NCBI GenBank assembly: GCA_025963965.1
Contig: JAOPZS010000080.1
Location: forward strand, 16,790 to 80,789
Origin: Solirubrobacterales bacterium
Lineage (GTDB): Bacteria > Actinomycetota > Thermoleophilia > Solirubrobacterales > Solirubrobacteraceae
Direction of reading: 5' to 3'
Length of the DNA stretch: 64,000 bases
A model generated the notes under the pieces. That model was given only the letters and a program-made list of their open reading frames with translations. It was not told the origin of the DNA and did not search any database. Positions 1-7,445 of this stretch are shown here, piece after piece; position 1 is the first letter of the stretch; the number at the start of each line of letters is the position of its first letter. The translations under genes and the position numbers were made by a program.

Positions 1-209
1 TCGTCACCCAGGACACGGGATTCTCGAACGTGCTCCCCACCGGCGAGGGCCTGTTCGCCGTCGAGAACGTCGAGCAGGCGGCGCAGGCCGTCGAGGAGAT
101 CAACATGGACTACCGGCGCCACTGCGAGGCTGCACGCGCGATCGCTGCGGAGCACTTCGAGGCGGCCGCGGTCGCCCGCAGGCTGCTCGACCAGCTGGGG
201 CTCACGTGA
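1..209 (+). CDS. CgeB-like glycosyltransferase, C-terminal fragment (cut by window edge)
   Basis: An open frame runs in from the left edge (codons in phase with base 3) and ends at TGA 207-209, giving the last 68 residues of a protein. The sequence reads TGFSNVLPTGEGLFAVENVEQ and so on, and aligns with the C-terminus of the glycosyltransferase-like protein at 819-1997 (TGPNAALDGGDGLARFRSLQE). The GEGL/GDGL step followed by an EAA helix and a final HF(E/D)A segment is what I expect at the end of CgeB-like GT-B transferases. It is a paralogue on the opposite strand, with the PIG-L deacetylase between the two. Confidence 0.65.
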   Translation, partial: VTQDTGFSNVLPTGEGLFAVENVEQAAQAVEEINMDYRRHCEAARAIAAEHFEAAAVARRLLDQLGLT

Positions 210-231
210 TCGACCAGCCGGGGCGAATCGC

Positions 232-846
232 TTGAGCACCGTCCTCGTGATCTGCGCGCATCCCGACGACGAGGCGATCGGGTGCGGCGGCACGCTGCGC
301 CGCCACGTCCTCGACGGGGACGAGGTCAGCGTCGTCTTTCTCACCTCCGGCGAGCGCGGCGGACACGGCAGCGAGGACCCGGGTGGGACCCGCGAGCGCG
401 AGGCGCACGAGGCGGCCGGCGTCCTCGGCATTCAGCGTGTCGAGTTCTGGCGCGAGCCGGATGGTCGCCTGCGAGCGAGTCGCGAGCTGACCGGCCGCCT
501 CGCGGCGCTGATCGCGAGGCTCGGTCCGGCGGTGCTGTACGCGCCACACCGCGCCGACGATCACGCCGATCACCGGGCAGCGGCGAGGCTCACGCGTCGT
601 GCGCTCACAGCCGCCGGACATCACGCGGAGCTGCGCTGCTTTGAGATATGGGCGCCGATCATCGAGATCTCCGCGGTGATCGACATCTCCGCCGTGATCG
701 AGGACAAGCTGCGCGCGATTCGCTGCTACCGCAGCCAGTGCGCCGTGATGCCGTTCGACGCCGCCTTCGAGGGACTCGCCCGATATCGCGGCGAGATGCA
801 CAGCTGGCCGGGCGGCCCCTACGCGGAGGCGTTCTCCGAACGCTGA
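232..846 (+). CDS. PIG-L family deacetylase
   Basis: A 204-residue protein with the PIG-L/LmbE zinc motif AHPDDE at residues 9-14 and a second metal/catalytic cluster PHRADDHADH at 105-114. GTRE near residue 52 also fits the family. These enzymes remove N-acetyl groups from sugars such as GlcNAc in glycolipids, mycothiol or antibiotics; the substrate here is unknown. The start is TTG at 232, 22 bases after the preceding glycosyltransferase stop, so the two are probably co-transcribed. Its 3' end overlaps the convergent gene at 819-1997 by 28 bases. Confidence 0.85.
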   Translation: MSTVLVICAHPDDEAIGCGGTLRRHVLDGDEVSVVFLTSGERGGHGSEDPGGTREREAHEAAGVLGIQRVEFWREPDGRLRASRELTGRLAALIARLGPAVLYAPHRADDHADHRAAARLTRRALTAAGHHAELRCFEIWAPIIEISAVIDISAVIEDKLRAIRCYRSQCAVMPFDAAFEGLARYRGEMHSWPGGPYAEAFSER

Positions 847-1997
847 GAGGCGCGCGCTGACAGCGCGCCGTCGAGGATCGCGGCCGCGACCTTGCGCGCG
901 TCGAAATGCGTCTCCGCGAGCTCGCGTGCCGCGGACCGCTGCCGCTCGTAGTCGCCGGCGATCCTGTTGATGCCATCAGCAGCCTCCTGGAGCGAGCGAA
1001 AGCGTGCGAGGCCGTCGCCGCCATCGAGGGCCGCGTTCGGACCGGTGTGCTGGACGACAGCCGGCCGGCCGCTTGCGAGATAGCACACGGTGCGATCGCT
1101 GATCCAGGCGTTCTGCAACCGCATGCACGAGGGCTTCGCGCAGCTGAACTCGCCCTGTGAGGAGCGCACGTAGTCGCGGTAGGCCTCCGGCGTGGCGGCG
1201 ACGTCGCGCGTGTGCCGCAGCCGCCAACCGTGCCCCTCGAGCAGCCCGATGTCGGCTGCGTCGCCTGGGCCCGAGTTGATCGCGAGCTCCAGCGGCGCCG
1301 CCACCAGGGGAGGGAGCGCCGCGTACTCGAGGAACGTCACGCGCTTGTTGTTCTCATACCAGGGCTCTCCTTTGCCATCGGTCATCCACTCGTCCCCCCA
1401 CCAGCTCGAGACGGTTGTGAAGCCACGGCTCGGCGCCTCCTTCGCGAAAGGCCATTGAGCGAGGCTCACGGGCGGGCGGATGTGAAGCCAGTCGAGCCCG
1501 CACGAGGGAAACCTCGCAGCGGCTGTTCCCACGGTCTCACCGGTCGTGAAGTACACATCGTGATCAGCCACGTGCAGATGCCCCTCGTCGATCCACAGCT
1601 GCAGCAGGCCCGGGTCGATGTCGACGAGGCTCGTCCGCGAGAAGTGGCGCAGCAGGTCGGTATCGATCTCGTAGTGGAAGTTCACCAGCAGCTCGGCCTC
1701 GCGAAAGATCCTCTCCGCCTCGCGCTCGTCGAGCGTGAGATAGCTGCGCCGCTCGTCGCTTTCGCCGGAGTACACGATCAGCCTGTCGCGGAGGCCGGCC
1801 CCCTCCAGGCGGGCCGTCAGAGCCGCGATCCGGTGGGCGTCGGCGGCATGATCGCCGCTGGGTGTGATGCGCTCGAGCCACCAGACGTCACATCCCAGCT
1901 CACGCAGTCCGTGGACGTACTGGACGTACGCAGAGAAGTGCCCCCCGCCGCCGGGGAACTCGACAACCTGGTGCGCCGAGACGACGACCGTCGACAT
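819..1997 (-). CDS. CgeB-like GT-B glycosyltransferase
   Basis: A 392-residue protein. The N-terminus has a glycine-rich turn (EFPGGGGHFSAYVQYVHGL) followed by an LRELG-CDVWWLER strand typical of GT-B transferases. The C-terminal third (DRTVCYLASGRPAVVQ, then GGDGLARFRSLQEAADGI) resembles the nucleotide-sugar-binding half of CgeB/Glycos_transf_1_2 proteins. No signal peptide or membrane segment is seen. It lies 9 bases downstream of the ChbG-like deacetylase on the same strand and is probably co-transcribed with it. The family call is moderately secure; donor and acceptor sugars cannot be read from the sequence. Confidence 0.65.
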   Translation of the reverse strand: MSTVVVSAHQVVEFPGGGGHFSAYVQYVHGLRELGCDVWWLERITPSGDHAADAHRIAALTARLEGAGLRDRLIVYSGESDERRSYLTLDEREAERIFREAELLVNFHYEIDTDLLRHFSRTSLVDIDPGLLQLWIDEGHLHVADHDVYFTTGETVGTAAARFPSCGLDWLHIRPPVSLAQWPFAKEAPSRGFTTVSSWWGDEWMTDGKGEPWYENNKRVTFLEYAALPPLVAAPLELAINSGPGDAADIGLLEGHGWRLRHTRDVAATPEAYRDYVRSSQGEFSCAKPSCMRLQNAWISDRTVCYLASGRPAVVQHTGPNAALDGGDGLARFRSLQEAADGINRIAGDYERQRSAARELAETHFDARKVAAAILDGALSARASQRSENASA

Positions 1998-2006
1998 GGC
2001 GCGGAG

Positions 2007-2699
2007 CTAGTGCCCCCCCGAGGGCGACGGGAGGCTCGCGAAGTTCACGAGCTTGACCCCGATGCGCTCCAGCCGGTCGCGAACGCGCGGATCGCACAGC
2101 GTCCTCACCTCGGCCTCGCGCTCCACCGAGTAGGAGGACTCGAAGCCGTCACCCATGTAGCCCGGATGGCAGCCGAGCTCGGTGATCCCCGGCCCGAGCT
2201 CCGCATCGAACATCTCGAGCAGGCTCGCCACGCTGATCTGCTCGAGATGCGTCTCACCATCCCATTGGCCGTAGAAGCTGGAGAAGTAGCGCGCCTGGGA
2301 GTGCTCGCGCAGCGGCCGGCCCAGCTCGGCTGCGAAGGCGACGAACGAATCGCGCAGGCGCGGGTCGCGGTGGATGTTGTGGTGGGAGTCGACATGCGTC
2401 GGTCGCGCCCCCGTGATCTCCTCGAAGCGCGACAACTGCCGGTCGAGCTCGGCACGGCATTCGCTCGGGTCGATCGCCAGCTCGCCTCCCTCGGTCGTGA
2501 GCGTCGCGTGGAGTCCGACGCTGAGCTCAAGCGGATCGGGCAGCTCACCCGCGAGCTGCGCACTGGCCGGCGCATCCACCATCAGGCTTGCGCTGGTCAC
2601 TACTCCATCGGCGCAGGCCTCGAGAATGCCCCGGTTGATGCCGGTGCTCGCACCGAGATCGTCGGCGTTGACTATCAGGTACCTGGTGGCGGACTCCAC
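2007..2699 (-). CDS. ChbG/YdjC-type carbohydrate deacetylase
   Basis: A 230-residue protein with the metal motif NADDLG at residues 11-16, H64 in GLHATLT, and HVDSHHNIH at 102-110. Together these are the YdjC/ChbG/HpnK signature. Known members remove an N-acetyl group from chitooligosaccharides or from hopanoid N-acetylglucosamine. Length fits the family (about 230-290). It is followed directly by the CgeB-like transferase, suggesting paired sugar deacetylation and transfer on a glycolipid or exopolysaccharide. Confidence 0.85.
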   Translation of the reverse strand: MESATRYLIVNADDLGASTGINRGILEACADGVVTSASLMVDAPASAQLAGELPDPLELSVGLHATLTTEGGELAIDPSECRAELDRQLSRFEEITGARPTHVDSHHNIHRDPRLRDSFVAFAAELGRPLREHSQARYFSSFYGQWDGETHLEQISVASLLEMFDAELGPGITELGCHPGYMGDGFESSYSVEREAEVRTLCDPRVRDRLERIGVKLVNFASLPSPSGGH

Positions 2700-2750
2700 G
2701 GCGATCAGGGCCTCGGGCGGGCCGCGAACTCTATCCGAGCGAGGCCGCTT

Positions 2751-4358
2751 CTAGCCGGTGCAGCCGCTCGCTCGCATCGCCCAGACGCCGATGCTCTCAC
2801 GCGCCTCCACGTGACAGTGGGCGCGCGCCCATGCCATCGCGGCCCCCGTTCTCGGGTCGCTCTGGAGCTGTGTGTCGACTTCCGAGACGATCAGCCAGAC
2901 AGTTCCGGCGCCGCGCCGCGCGAGGGCGGCGATCGTCGCGGCGCTCGGCGGCCCGTTCGGGACGCTGCCGTATCCGGTCCGGTCCTTGAACCCGGCCACG
3001 CCGGCGGGGAGCGGCAGGTCGCGCCATTCCTGGACGATCAGCTCCCCGTCGGTGGCCTTGAAGTCGCGGTCGTAGTACCCGAGCGAGGGCAGCACCTGGG
3101 CGCTGTCGATGATCGTCGGCTGACCCGCTGGGCGCTCGGCGCTGAGCCACGCCGCGACCGGCCGCCAGTCCTGCTGGACCTCGTCCCGCTGCCGGGCGTC
3201 GGCGAACACGGCGAGCGCCGCGAGCGCCGCGACGCAGGCGGCGGCCGGGACCATCGCGCGCGGACTGTCCCAGATGCGCTCGGCGGCGAGCCCCGCCAGC
3301 AGGCACAGGCCCGGCACCGACAGGATCACGTAGCGAGGCCAGAACAGCGGCTCCACGAAGGAGACCGCCAGCAGCGCCACTGTGGGCAACAGCCCCCAGG
3401 TCGCCGCGACCACCATCGCCGAGCGCTCGCGCGCCATCGCCGCGCCACGGGCGCGCAGGAGCGCCACCCCGACCAGCACGAGCCCCACGAGCAGGGTGAG
3501 CCAGCCGACGGCGCTGACTTTGGCGAACCCCGCGCTGAATTCCTGCAGCGCCAGTTCCGCCAGCGCACGATCTGTTTTGGGCAGCCAGTAGAGGGCGTTT
3601 CTCCTGGAGCGGGAGATCGAGGCGAACACGAGCAGCGGCAGGCAGCAGACGAGCAGCGCGAGCAGGGACCGCAGCCACGCCCGCAGCGCGGCGGGGCCGG
3701 CTTTGCGCGCCAGCAGAGCCTGCGCGGGCAGCGCCAGGGGTGCGGCGAACAGGTCGCAATAGGCCAGCGCGGCCATCGCCGCGACGTAGCCGACCCACGC
3801 CGCCCGTCCGCCCCGGACGTCGGCGGCTTGGCCTCCCGCCTCACCGTGTACGGATAGCGCGCGCGCCAGCGCTCCGAATGCCAGGCATGCGGCGAGCACG
3901 GTGAACGAGTACGCACGCGCCTCCTGGCTGTACCAGACCGCCATCGGGTTGACCGCCAGCAGCCCGGCTGCGACCCATGCCACGCGCCGGCCTCCGAACT
4001 GCCGGGCGCACCACCACAGCGCGGGCACGCTCGCCGCACCGGCGAGAACGGACGGCAGGCGCACGAGCTCCACGCTTGTTCCGAACAACCGGGTCAGCGG
4101 CCACAGGACGATCGAGTACAGCGTGCCGTTCGCTTCGTATGCGAACAGCGTCACCATCTGGCCGAGGCTGCGCTGGGAGAGCGCGAGCGAGTAGGACTCG
4201 TCGTTGAAGAGGCTGCGCGAGAGGCTGGTCGTCCGTAACGCAAACGCGATCACACTCAGCGCGAGCAATGCCGCCAGCTCGTTGGGTGAAATTTTCGACG
4301 CGGGGCGCGGGCGCGGCGCCGCGTCGGGTCGGTTCAGTAACTGCACATCGCCAGACAC
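2751..4358 (-). CDS. GT-C (GT39/ArnT-like) membrane glycosyltransferase
   Basis: A 535-residue polytopic membrane protein with roughly ten hydrophobic segments. After the first one comes SLFNDESYSLAL (acidic pair D53-E54), the position where GT39/ArnT/PMT-like enzymes carry their catalytic acidic residue in the first extracytoplasmic loop. Such enzymes transfer sugars from polyprenyl-phosphate donors outside the membrane. This fits a cell able to make decaprenyl-phosphate sugars (see the DprE1/DprE2 genes), but the link is inference. The start is GTG at 4358 with no clear ribosome-binding site. Confidence 0.7.
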   Translation of the reverse strand: MSGDVQLLNRPDAAPRPRPASKISPNELAALLALSVIAFALRTTSLSRSLFNDESYSLALSQRSLGQMVTLFAYEANGTLYSIVLWPLTRLFGTSVELVRLPSVLAGAASVPALWWCARQFGGRRVAWVAAGLLAVNPMAVWYSQEARAYSFTVLAACLAFGALARALSVHGEAGGQAADVRGGRAAWVGYVAAMAALAYCDLFAAPLALPAQALLARKAGPAALRAWLRSLLALLVCCLPLLVFASISRSRRNALYWLPKTDRALAELALQEFSAGFAKVSAVGWLTLLVGLVLVGVALLRARGAAMARERSAMVVAATWGLLPTVALLAVSFVEPLFWPRYVILSVPGLCLLAGLAAERIWDSPRAMVPAAACVAALAALAVFADARQRDEVQQDWRPVAAWLSAERPAGQPTIIDSAQVLPSLGYYDRDFKATDGELIVQEWRDLPLPAGVAGFKDRTGYGSVPNGPPSAATIAALARRGAGTVWLIVSEVDTQLQSDPRTGAAMAWARAHCHVEARESIGVWAMRASGCTG

Positions 4359-4441
4359 CGGCGCAGCGTACCGGTGTGATCCCGCGTATGTGAATCGCCT
4401 GCTGGATCACGGGCGCCGCGCGCGCCCCGTCGGCCAGGTGC

Positions 4442-4834
4442 TCAGCGCCCCGCCACACCCGCCGGCAGCAGCGCCTGGAAACTCCGATCGAGCTGGCTGA
4501 CGATGTCCTCGAACTCACCGGGGGAGACGGCGTCGGAGAGTGCCGCGAAGACCGCTCGGACGTGCTCGCGCGCCTCCTCCGGCGAGGCGCCCTCCCGATC
4601 TGCGACACGCGCGACGAACTCCTCGGCGTTCCAGTGGACGCCGGCCCCGGCGCCCGTCGTCAACGCCACCGTCTCCTTCAGCTCCTCCGGAAGCTGCGAG
4701 GCAAGGTCGTAGGGCTCACCGCCCGCCAGGCGCTGCGCCAGCGTGTTCAGCGTCGCTCGCACCGCCTTTTCAGCCTGCTGCCTGTCGAGGCCTGTGCGCT
4801 CCCGCACGTCTTTCATGAAGTCGCCGTACTGCAT
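4442..4834 (-). CDS. DUF2267 family protein
   Basis: A 130-residue soluble protein, MQYGDFMKDVRERTGLD, with two helical repeats containing LASQLPEEL and DIVSQLDRSFQALL. This is the pattern of DUF2267 proteins, which are common in actinobacteria and often sit near stress genes. Function is unknown. I chose ATG 4834 because AAGGAGGTCGAG lies immediately upstream; a longer reading to 4891 has no such site. Confidence 0.8.
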   Translation of the reverse strand: MQYGDFMKDVRERTGLDRQQAEKAVRATLNTLAQRLAGGEPYDLASQLPEELKETVALTTGAGAGVHWNAEEFVARVADREGASPEEAREHVRAVFAALSDAVSPGEFEDIVSQLDRSFQALLPAGVAGR

Positions 4835-4986
4835 CTCGACCTCCTTCGAATCGCAGTGTGGGCTACGTCTGCCCAGAAGCAGGCCCGTCAAACCCCCGTC
4901 ACCCGACGTGCTGTGCGGGCACTCACGAGGTCCAGGTGGTCCTACGTGAGCCCGTTCGCCGGGCGCCCGGGAGGCCTGATCGACGG

Positions 4987-5019
4987 CCGCAGGGCGCGCG
5001 TCCTCAGCGCGCCCTGCGG
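4987..5019. terminator. Perfect 13-bp hairpin after the mutarotase gene
   Basis: CCGCAGGGCGCGC at 4987-4999 and GCGCGCCCTGCGG at 5007-5019 are exact reverse complements around a 7-base loop. The hairpin starts 8 bases past the stop of the minus-strand mutarotase gene. There is no T-run, so it would be a GC-rich, U-tract-less terminator or an RNA-stabilising 3' stem. Confidence 0.6.
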
Positions 5020-5027
5020 AGCATCCG

Positions 5028-6293
5028 TCAATGAGCTGTCGAGAACGCGTAGATCGTGCTCGAGGTGAACGTCTGCCCGGGGTTCAGGACGGTCGTCGGG
5101 AAGCCCGGTTGGTTGGGCGAGTCGGGGTAGTGCTGGGTCTCCAGCGTGAACGCGTCGGACTGGCGATAGGTGCGCCCGCTGGTCCCGACGAGCTCACCGG
5201 CCAGGAAGTTGCCCGTGTAGAGCTGCACCCCCGGTTCGGTCGTGTATGTGCTCAGCACGCGGCCGCTGTACGGATCGAACGCACGGGCGGCCAGGTCCAG
5301 GCCGGAGCGGTCGCGGTTCAGCACCCAGTTGAAGTCGTAGCCGTGCGCCAGGACCATCTGTTCAAAGCCGCTGTTGATGTCCCGGCCGATCGGCTTCGGC
5401 CTCGTGAAGTCGAGCGGTGTTCCGGCGACGGGCGCCAGCTGCCCGGTCGGGATCAGGTTCGTGTTGACCGGCGTGTACCTGTCGGCGTTGAGCCACAGGA
5501 CCTGGTTGTTGACGGTTCCCGTCCCCTCCCCGGCAAGGTTGAAGTACGAGTGGTTCGTGAGGTTGATCACCGTCGGCTTGTCGGTGCTCGCCCTGTAGTC
5601 GATGCGCAGGGCGTTCCATCGGCTCAGCGTGTAGGTGACGGTGTTGGTGACTGTGCCCGGGAAGCCGTTGTGAGCATCCGGGTCGCTGTACGTGAGCCGC
5701 AGCGACGCGCCCCATGGGCCGCTCGACGGGGTCGCCTGCCAGACCTGCGTGTTGTAGGCGCCCGGACCGCCGTGCAGGGTGTTGGTGCCGTTGTTCTGCG
5801 GCAGGTGGTAGGTAACGCCGTTCAACGAGAACTGACCACCGGCGATCCGGTTCGCATAGCGCCCGACGATCGCTCCGAAGTACGTCGTCCCTGAGCCGCC
5901 GGACGGTTGCGGGTAGACGTTGTTCTGCACGTAGCCGGCGAGATCTTTGAATCCCAACGCCACGTCAGCGGGCCTGCCGAAACGGTCCGGGACGTTGATC
6001 GCCTGGACGATGCCGCCGTAGTTGGAGATGTTCACGCTCATCCCGTTGCCGTTGGAGAGCGTGTAGAGGTTGACGGTCTGCCCGCCGACGGTGCCCCACG
6101 GCCGGCTCGTGATGTTGAAGGAGCCCGGGCCGGGGCTCTCGTGCCAGCTGCGATGTGCGCGGCCGTGGCGCTTTCCGCTGTTCGCGGCGCCGGCGCGCGC
6201 GACGGCTGCGGCGATGACCGTCGCGGGCGCGACCGCCGCGGCTGCCGTCAGGGTGAGCGCGAGAGCTGTGCCCCTCGCGACGATCCGTGACAT
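5028..6293 (-). CDS. galM: Secreted aldose 1-epimerase (galactose mutarotase family)
   Basis: A 421-residue protein with an N-terminal signal peptide (hydrophobic ALALTLTAAAAVAPATVIAA followed by small residues). The mature part has family hallmarks: NYGGIVQAINVPD, GRYANRIAGGQF, TLHGG, the catalytic-type histidine in NLTNHSYFNLAG and the general-base glutamate in FTLETQHYPDSPNQPGFP. It would interconvert alpha and beta anomers of aldohexoses outside the cell. GGGAGGACGTC precedes ATG 6293. A strong hairpin follows its stop. Confidence 0.9.
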   Translation of the reverse strand: MSRIVARGTALALTLTAAAAVAPATVIAAAVARAGAANSGKRHGRAHRSWHESPGPGSFNITSRPWGTVGGQTVNLYTLSNGNGMSVNISNYGGIVQAINVPDRFGRPADVALGFKDLAGYVQNNVYPQPSGGSGTTYFGAIVGRYANRIAGGQFSLNGVTYHLPQNNGTNTLHGGPGAYNTQVWQATPSSGPWGASLRLTYSDPDAHNGFPGTVTNTVTYTLSRWNALRIDYRASTDKPTVINLTNHSYFNLAGEGTGTVNNQVLWLNADRYTPVNTNLIPTGQLAPVAGTPLDFTRPKPIGRDINSGFEQMVLAHGYDFNWVLNRDRSGLDLAARAFDPYSGRVLSTYTTEPGVQLYTGNFLAGELVGTSGRTYRQSDAFTLETQHYPDSPNQPGFPTTVLNPGQTFTSSTIYAFSTAH

Positions 6294-6563
6294 GACGTCC
6301 TCCCTCGGTTCGACTGGCTCTGCACTGGTGGTATGTGCGCGTTACCCCCGAGCGACGCCGGTATTCAACGACACGTGCGCCCCGAACCTGCTGCCCATGC
6401 GGCAGCTAGGAACTGAGCCGAGAAGCGCCCAGCACCTCTGTGCGGCGCGATTTAGAGATTCCCCCCGTTGTTCGGCTCTGCATGTAGCATCTCGAGGCGA
6501 ACGGGTAGCTCTCGTCCTGGAGGTCGCTTACGATTGCCGGCGCCGACTTTGCATAGGCAGTAT

Positions 6564-7445
6564 TTGAAGACATCGATCGCGGTCGCGGCAGCGGCGCTGC
6601 TCGTGGCGCTGCCCGCGGGGTCCGTCGCGCATGCACAGGTCTCGGCGAAGGCCGCCGGGAAGGCACCGGTGTCGGTGCTGTTCGCCGGCTCGCTCGTCAA
6701 CTACGCCGAACACGACCTCGGACCGGCCTTCCAGCGCGCCGCCGGATACAGCTTCGAGGGGTTCGGAGGAGGCTCGACCGAACTCGCGAACGAGATCAAG
6801 GGCGGCGTCCGGCAGGGTGACGTGTTCCTGAGCGCCTCGGCCACGGCGGACAGGGCCTTGGAAGGCTCGCGAAACGGCAACTGGGTGTCCTGGTACTCCT
6901 CGTTCATGGCCTCGCCGCTCGTGCTGGCGTACAACCCGCGCAGCAGGTTCGGCGCGGAGCTTGCCCACGGGAAGCCCTGGTATCAGGTGCTGACGCAGCG
7001 AGGGATCCGCGTCGGGCGGACCGACCCGAAGCTCGACCCCAAGGGAGTGCTGAGCGCTGAAGCGATCAGCGGCGCAGCGAGCAAGCTCCGCCTCCCGGCG
7101 CTGGCACGCGCAGAGGCGCGCTTCGAAACGTTCCCGGAGACGACCCTCGTCGGGCGGATGCAGGCCGGGCAGCTCGACGCCGGCTTCTTCTACGCGGTCG
7201 AGGCGAAGACCGCGAAGCTGGCGACGGTCAGCCTGGCCCCGGTGTACAAGTACGCCGAATACACCATCACGATCCTCAATCGGGCGCCTGATCGCGCAGG
7301 CGCGGCGAGCTTCCTCGGATATCTGCTGAGCGCCGATCGAAGCTACACGCTGAGGAAGGACGGGCTGAACCCGATGAAGCCACGATTCTCGGGCAGTCGC
7401 ACCGCGGTGCCCGCGGCGCTGCGCAAGCTCGTGGGCACGCACTGA
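6564..7445 (+). CDS. Molybdate/tungstate-type ABC substrate-binding protein
   Basis: A protein of about 293 residues read from TTG 6564, which places a signal peptide (KTSIAVAAAALLVALPAG, then AHA) at the true N-terminus; a longer reading from 6468 would bury it. The mature start VSVLFAGSLVNYAEHDLGPAF and the GSTELANEIKGG, GDVFLSASA and GRTDPKLDPKG segments match ModA/WtpA-like binding proteins that hold molybdate, tungstate or sulfate. The metal-regulator neighbour with a Mop/TOBE domain favours molybdate or tungstate. The downstream transporter begins within a base or two of this stop. Confidence 0.75.
   Translation: MKTSIAVAAAALLVALPAGSVAHAQVSAKAAGKAPVSVLFAGSLVNYAEHDLGPAFQRAAGYSFEGFGGGSTELANEIKGGVRQGDVFLSASATADRALEGSRNGNWVSWYSSFMASPLVLAYNPRSRFGAELAHGKPWYQVLTQRGIRVGRTDPKLDPKGVLSAEAISGAASKLRLPALARAEARFETFPETTLVGRMQAGQLDAGFFYAVEAKTAKLATVSLAPVYKYAEYTITILNRAPDRAGAASFLGYLLSADRSYTLRKDGLNPMKPRFSGSRTAVPAALRKLVGTH

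Noticed and set aside
1212-3857. 881-residue plus-strand open frame
   Set aside because: It is antisense to three convincing genes; the translation is Arg/Gly/Ala-rich without motifs, a shadow of GC-rich codons.
6294-6563. Possible molybdenum-cofactor riboswitch or ModE operator before the binding protein
   Set aside because: Short inverted pieces exist but I could not fit a known consensus; a covariance-model search would decide.
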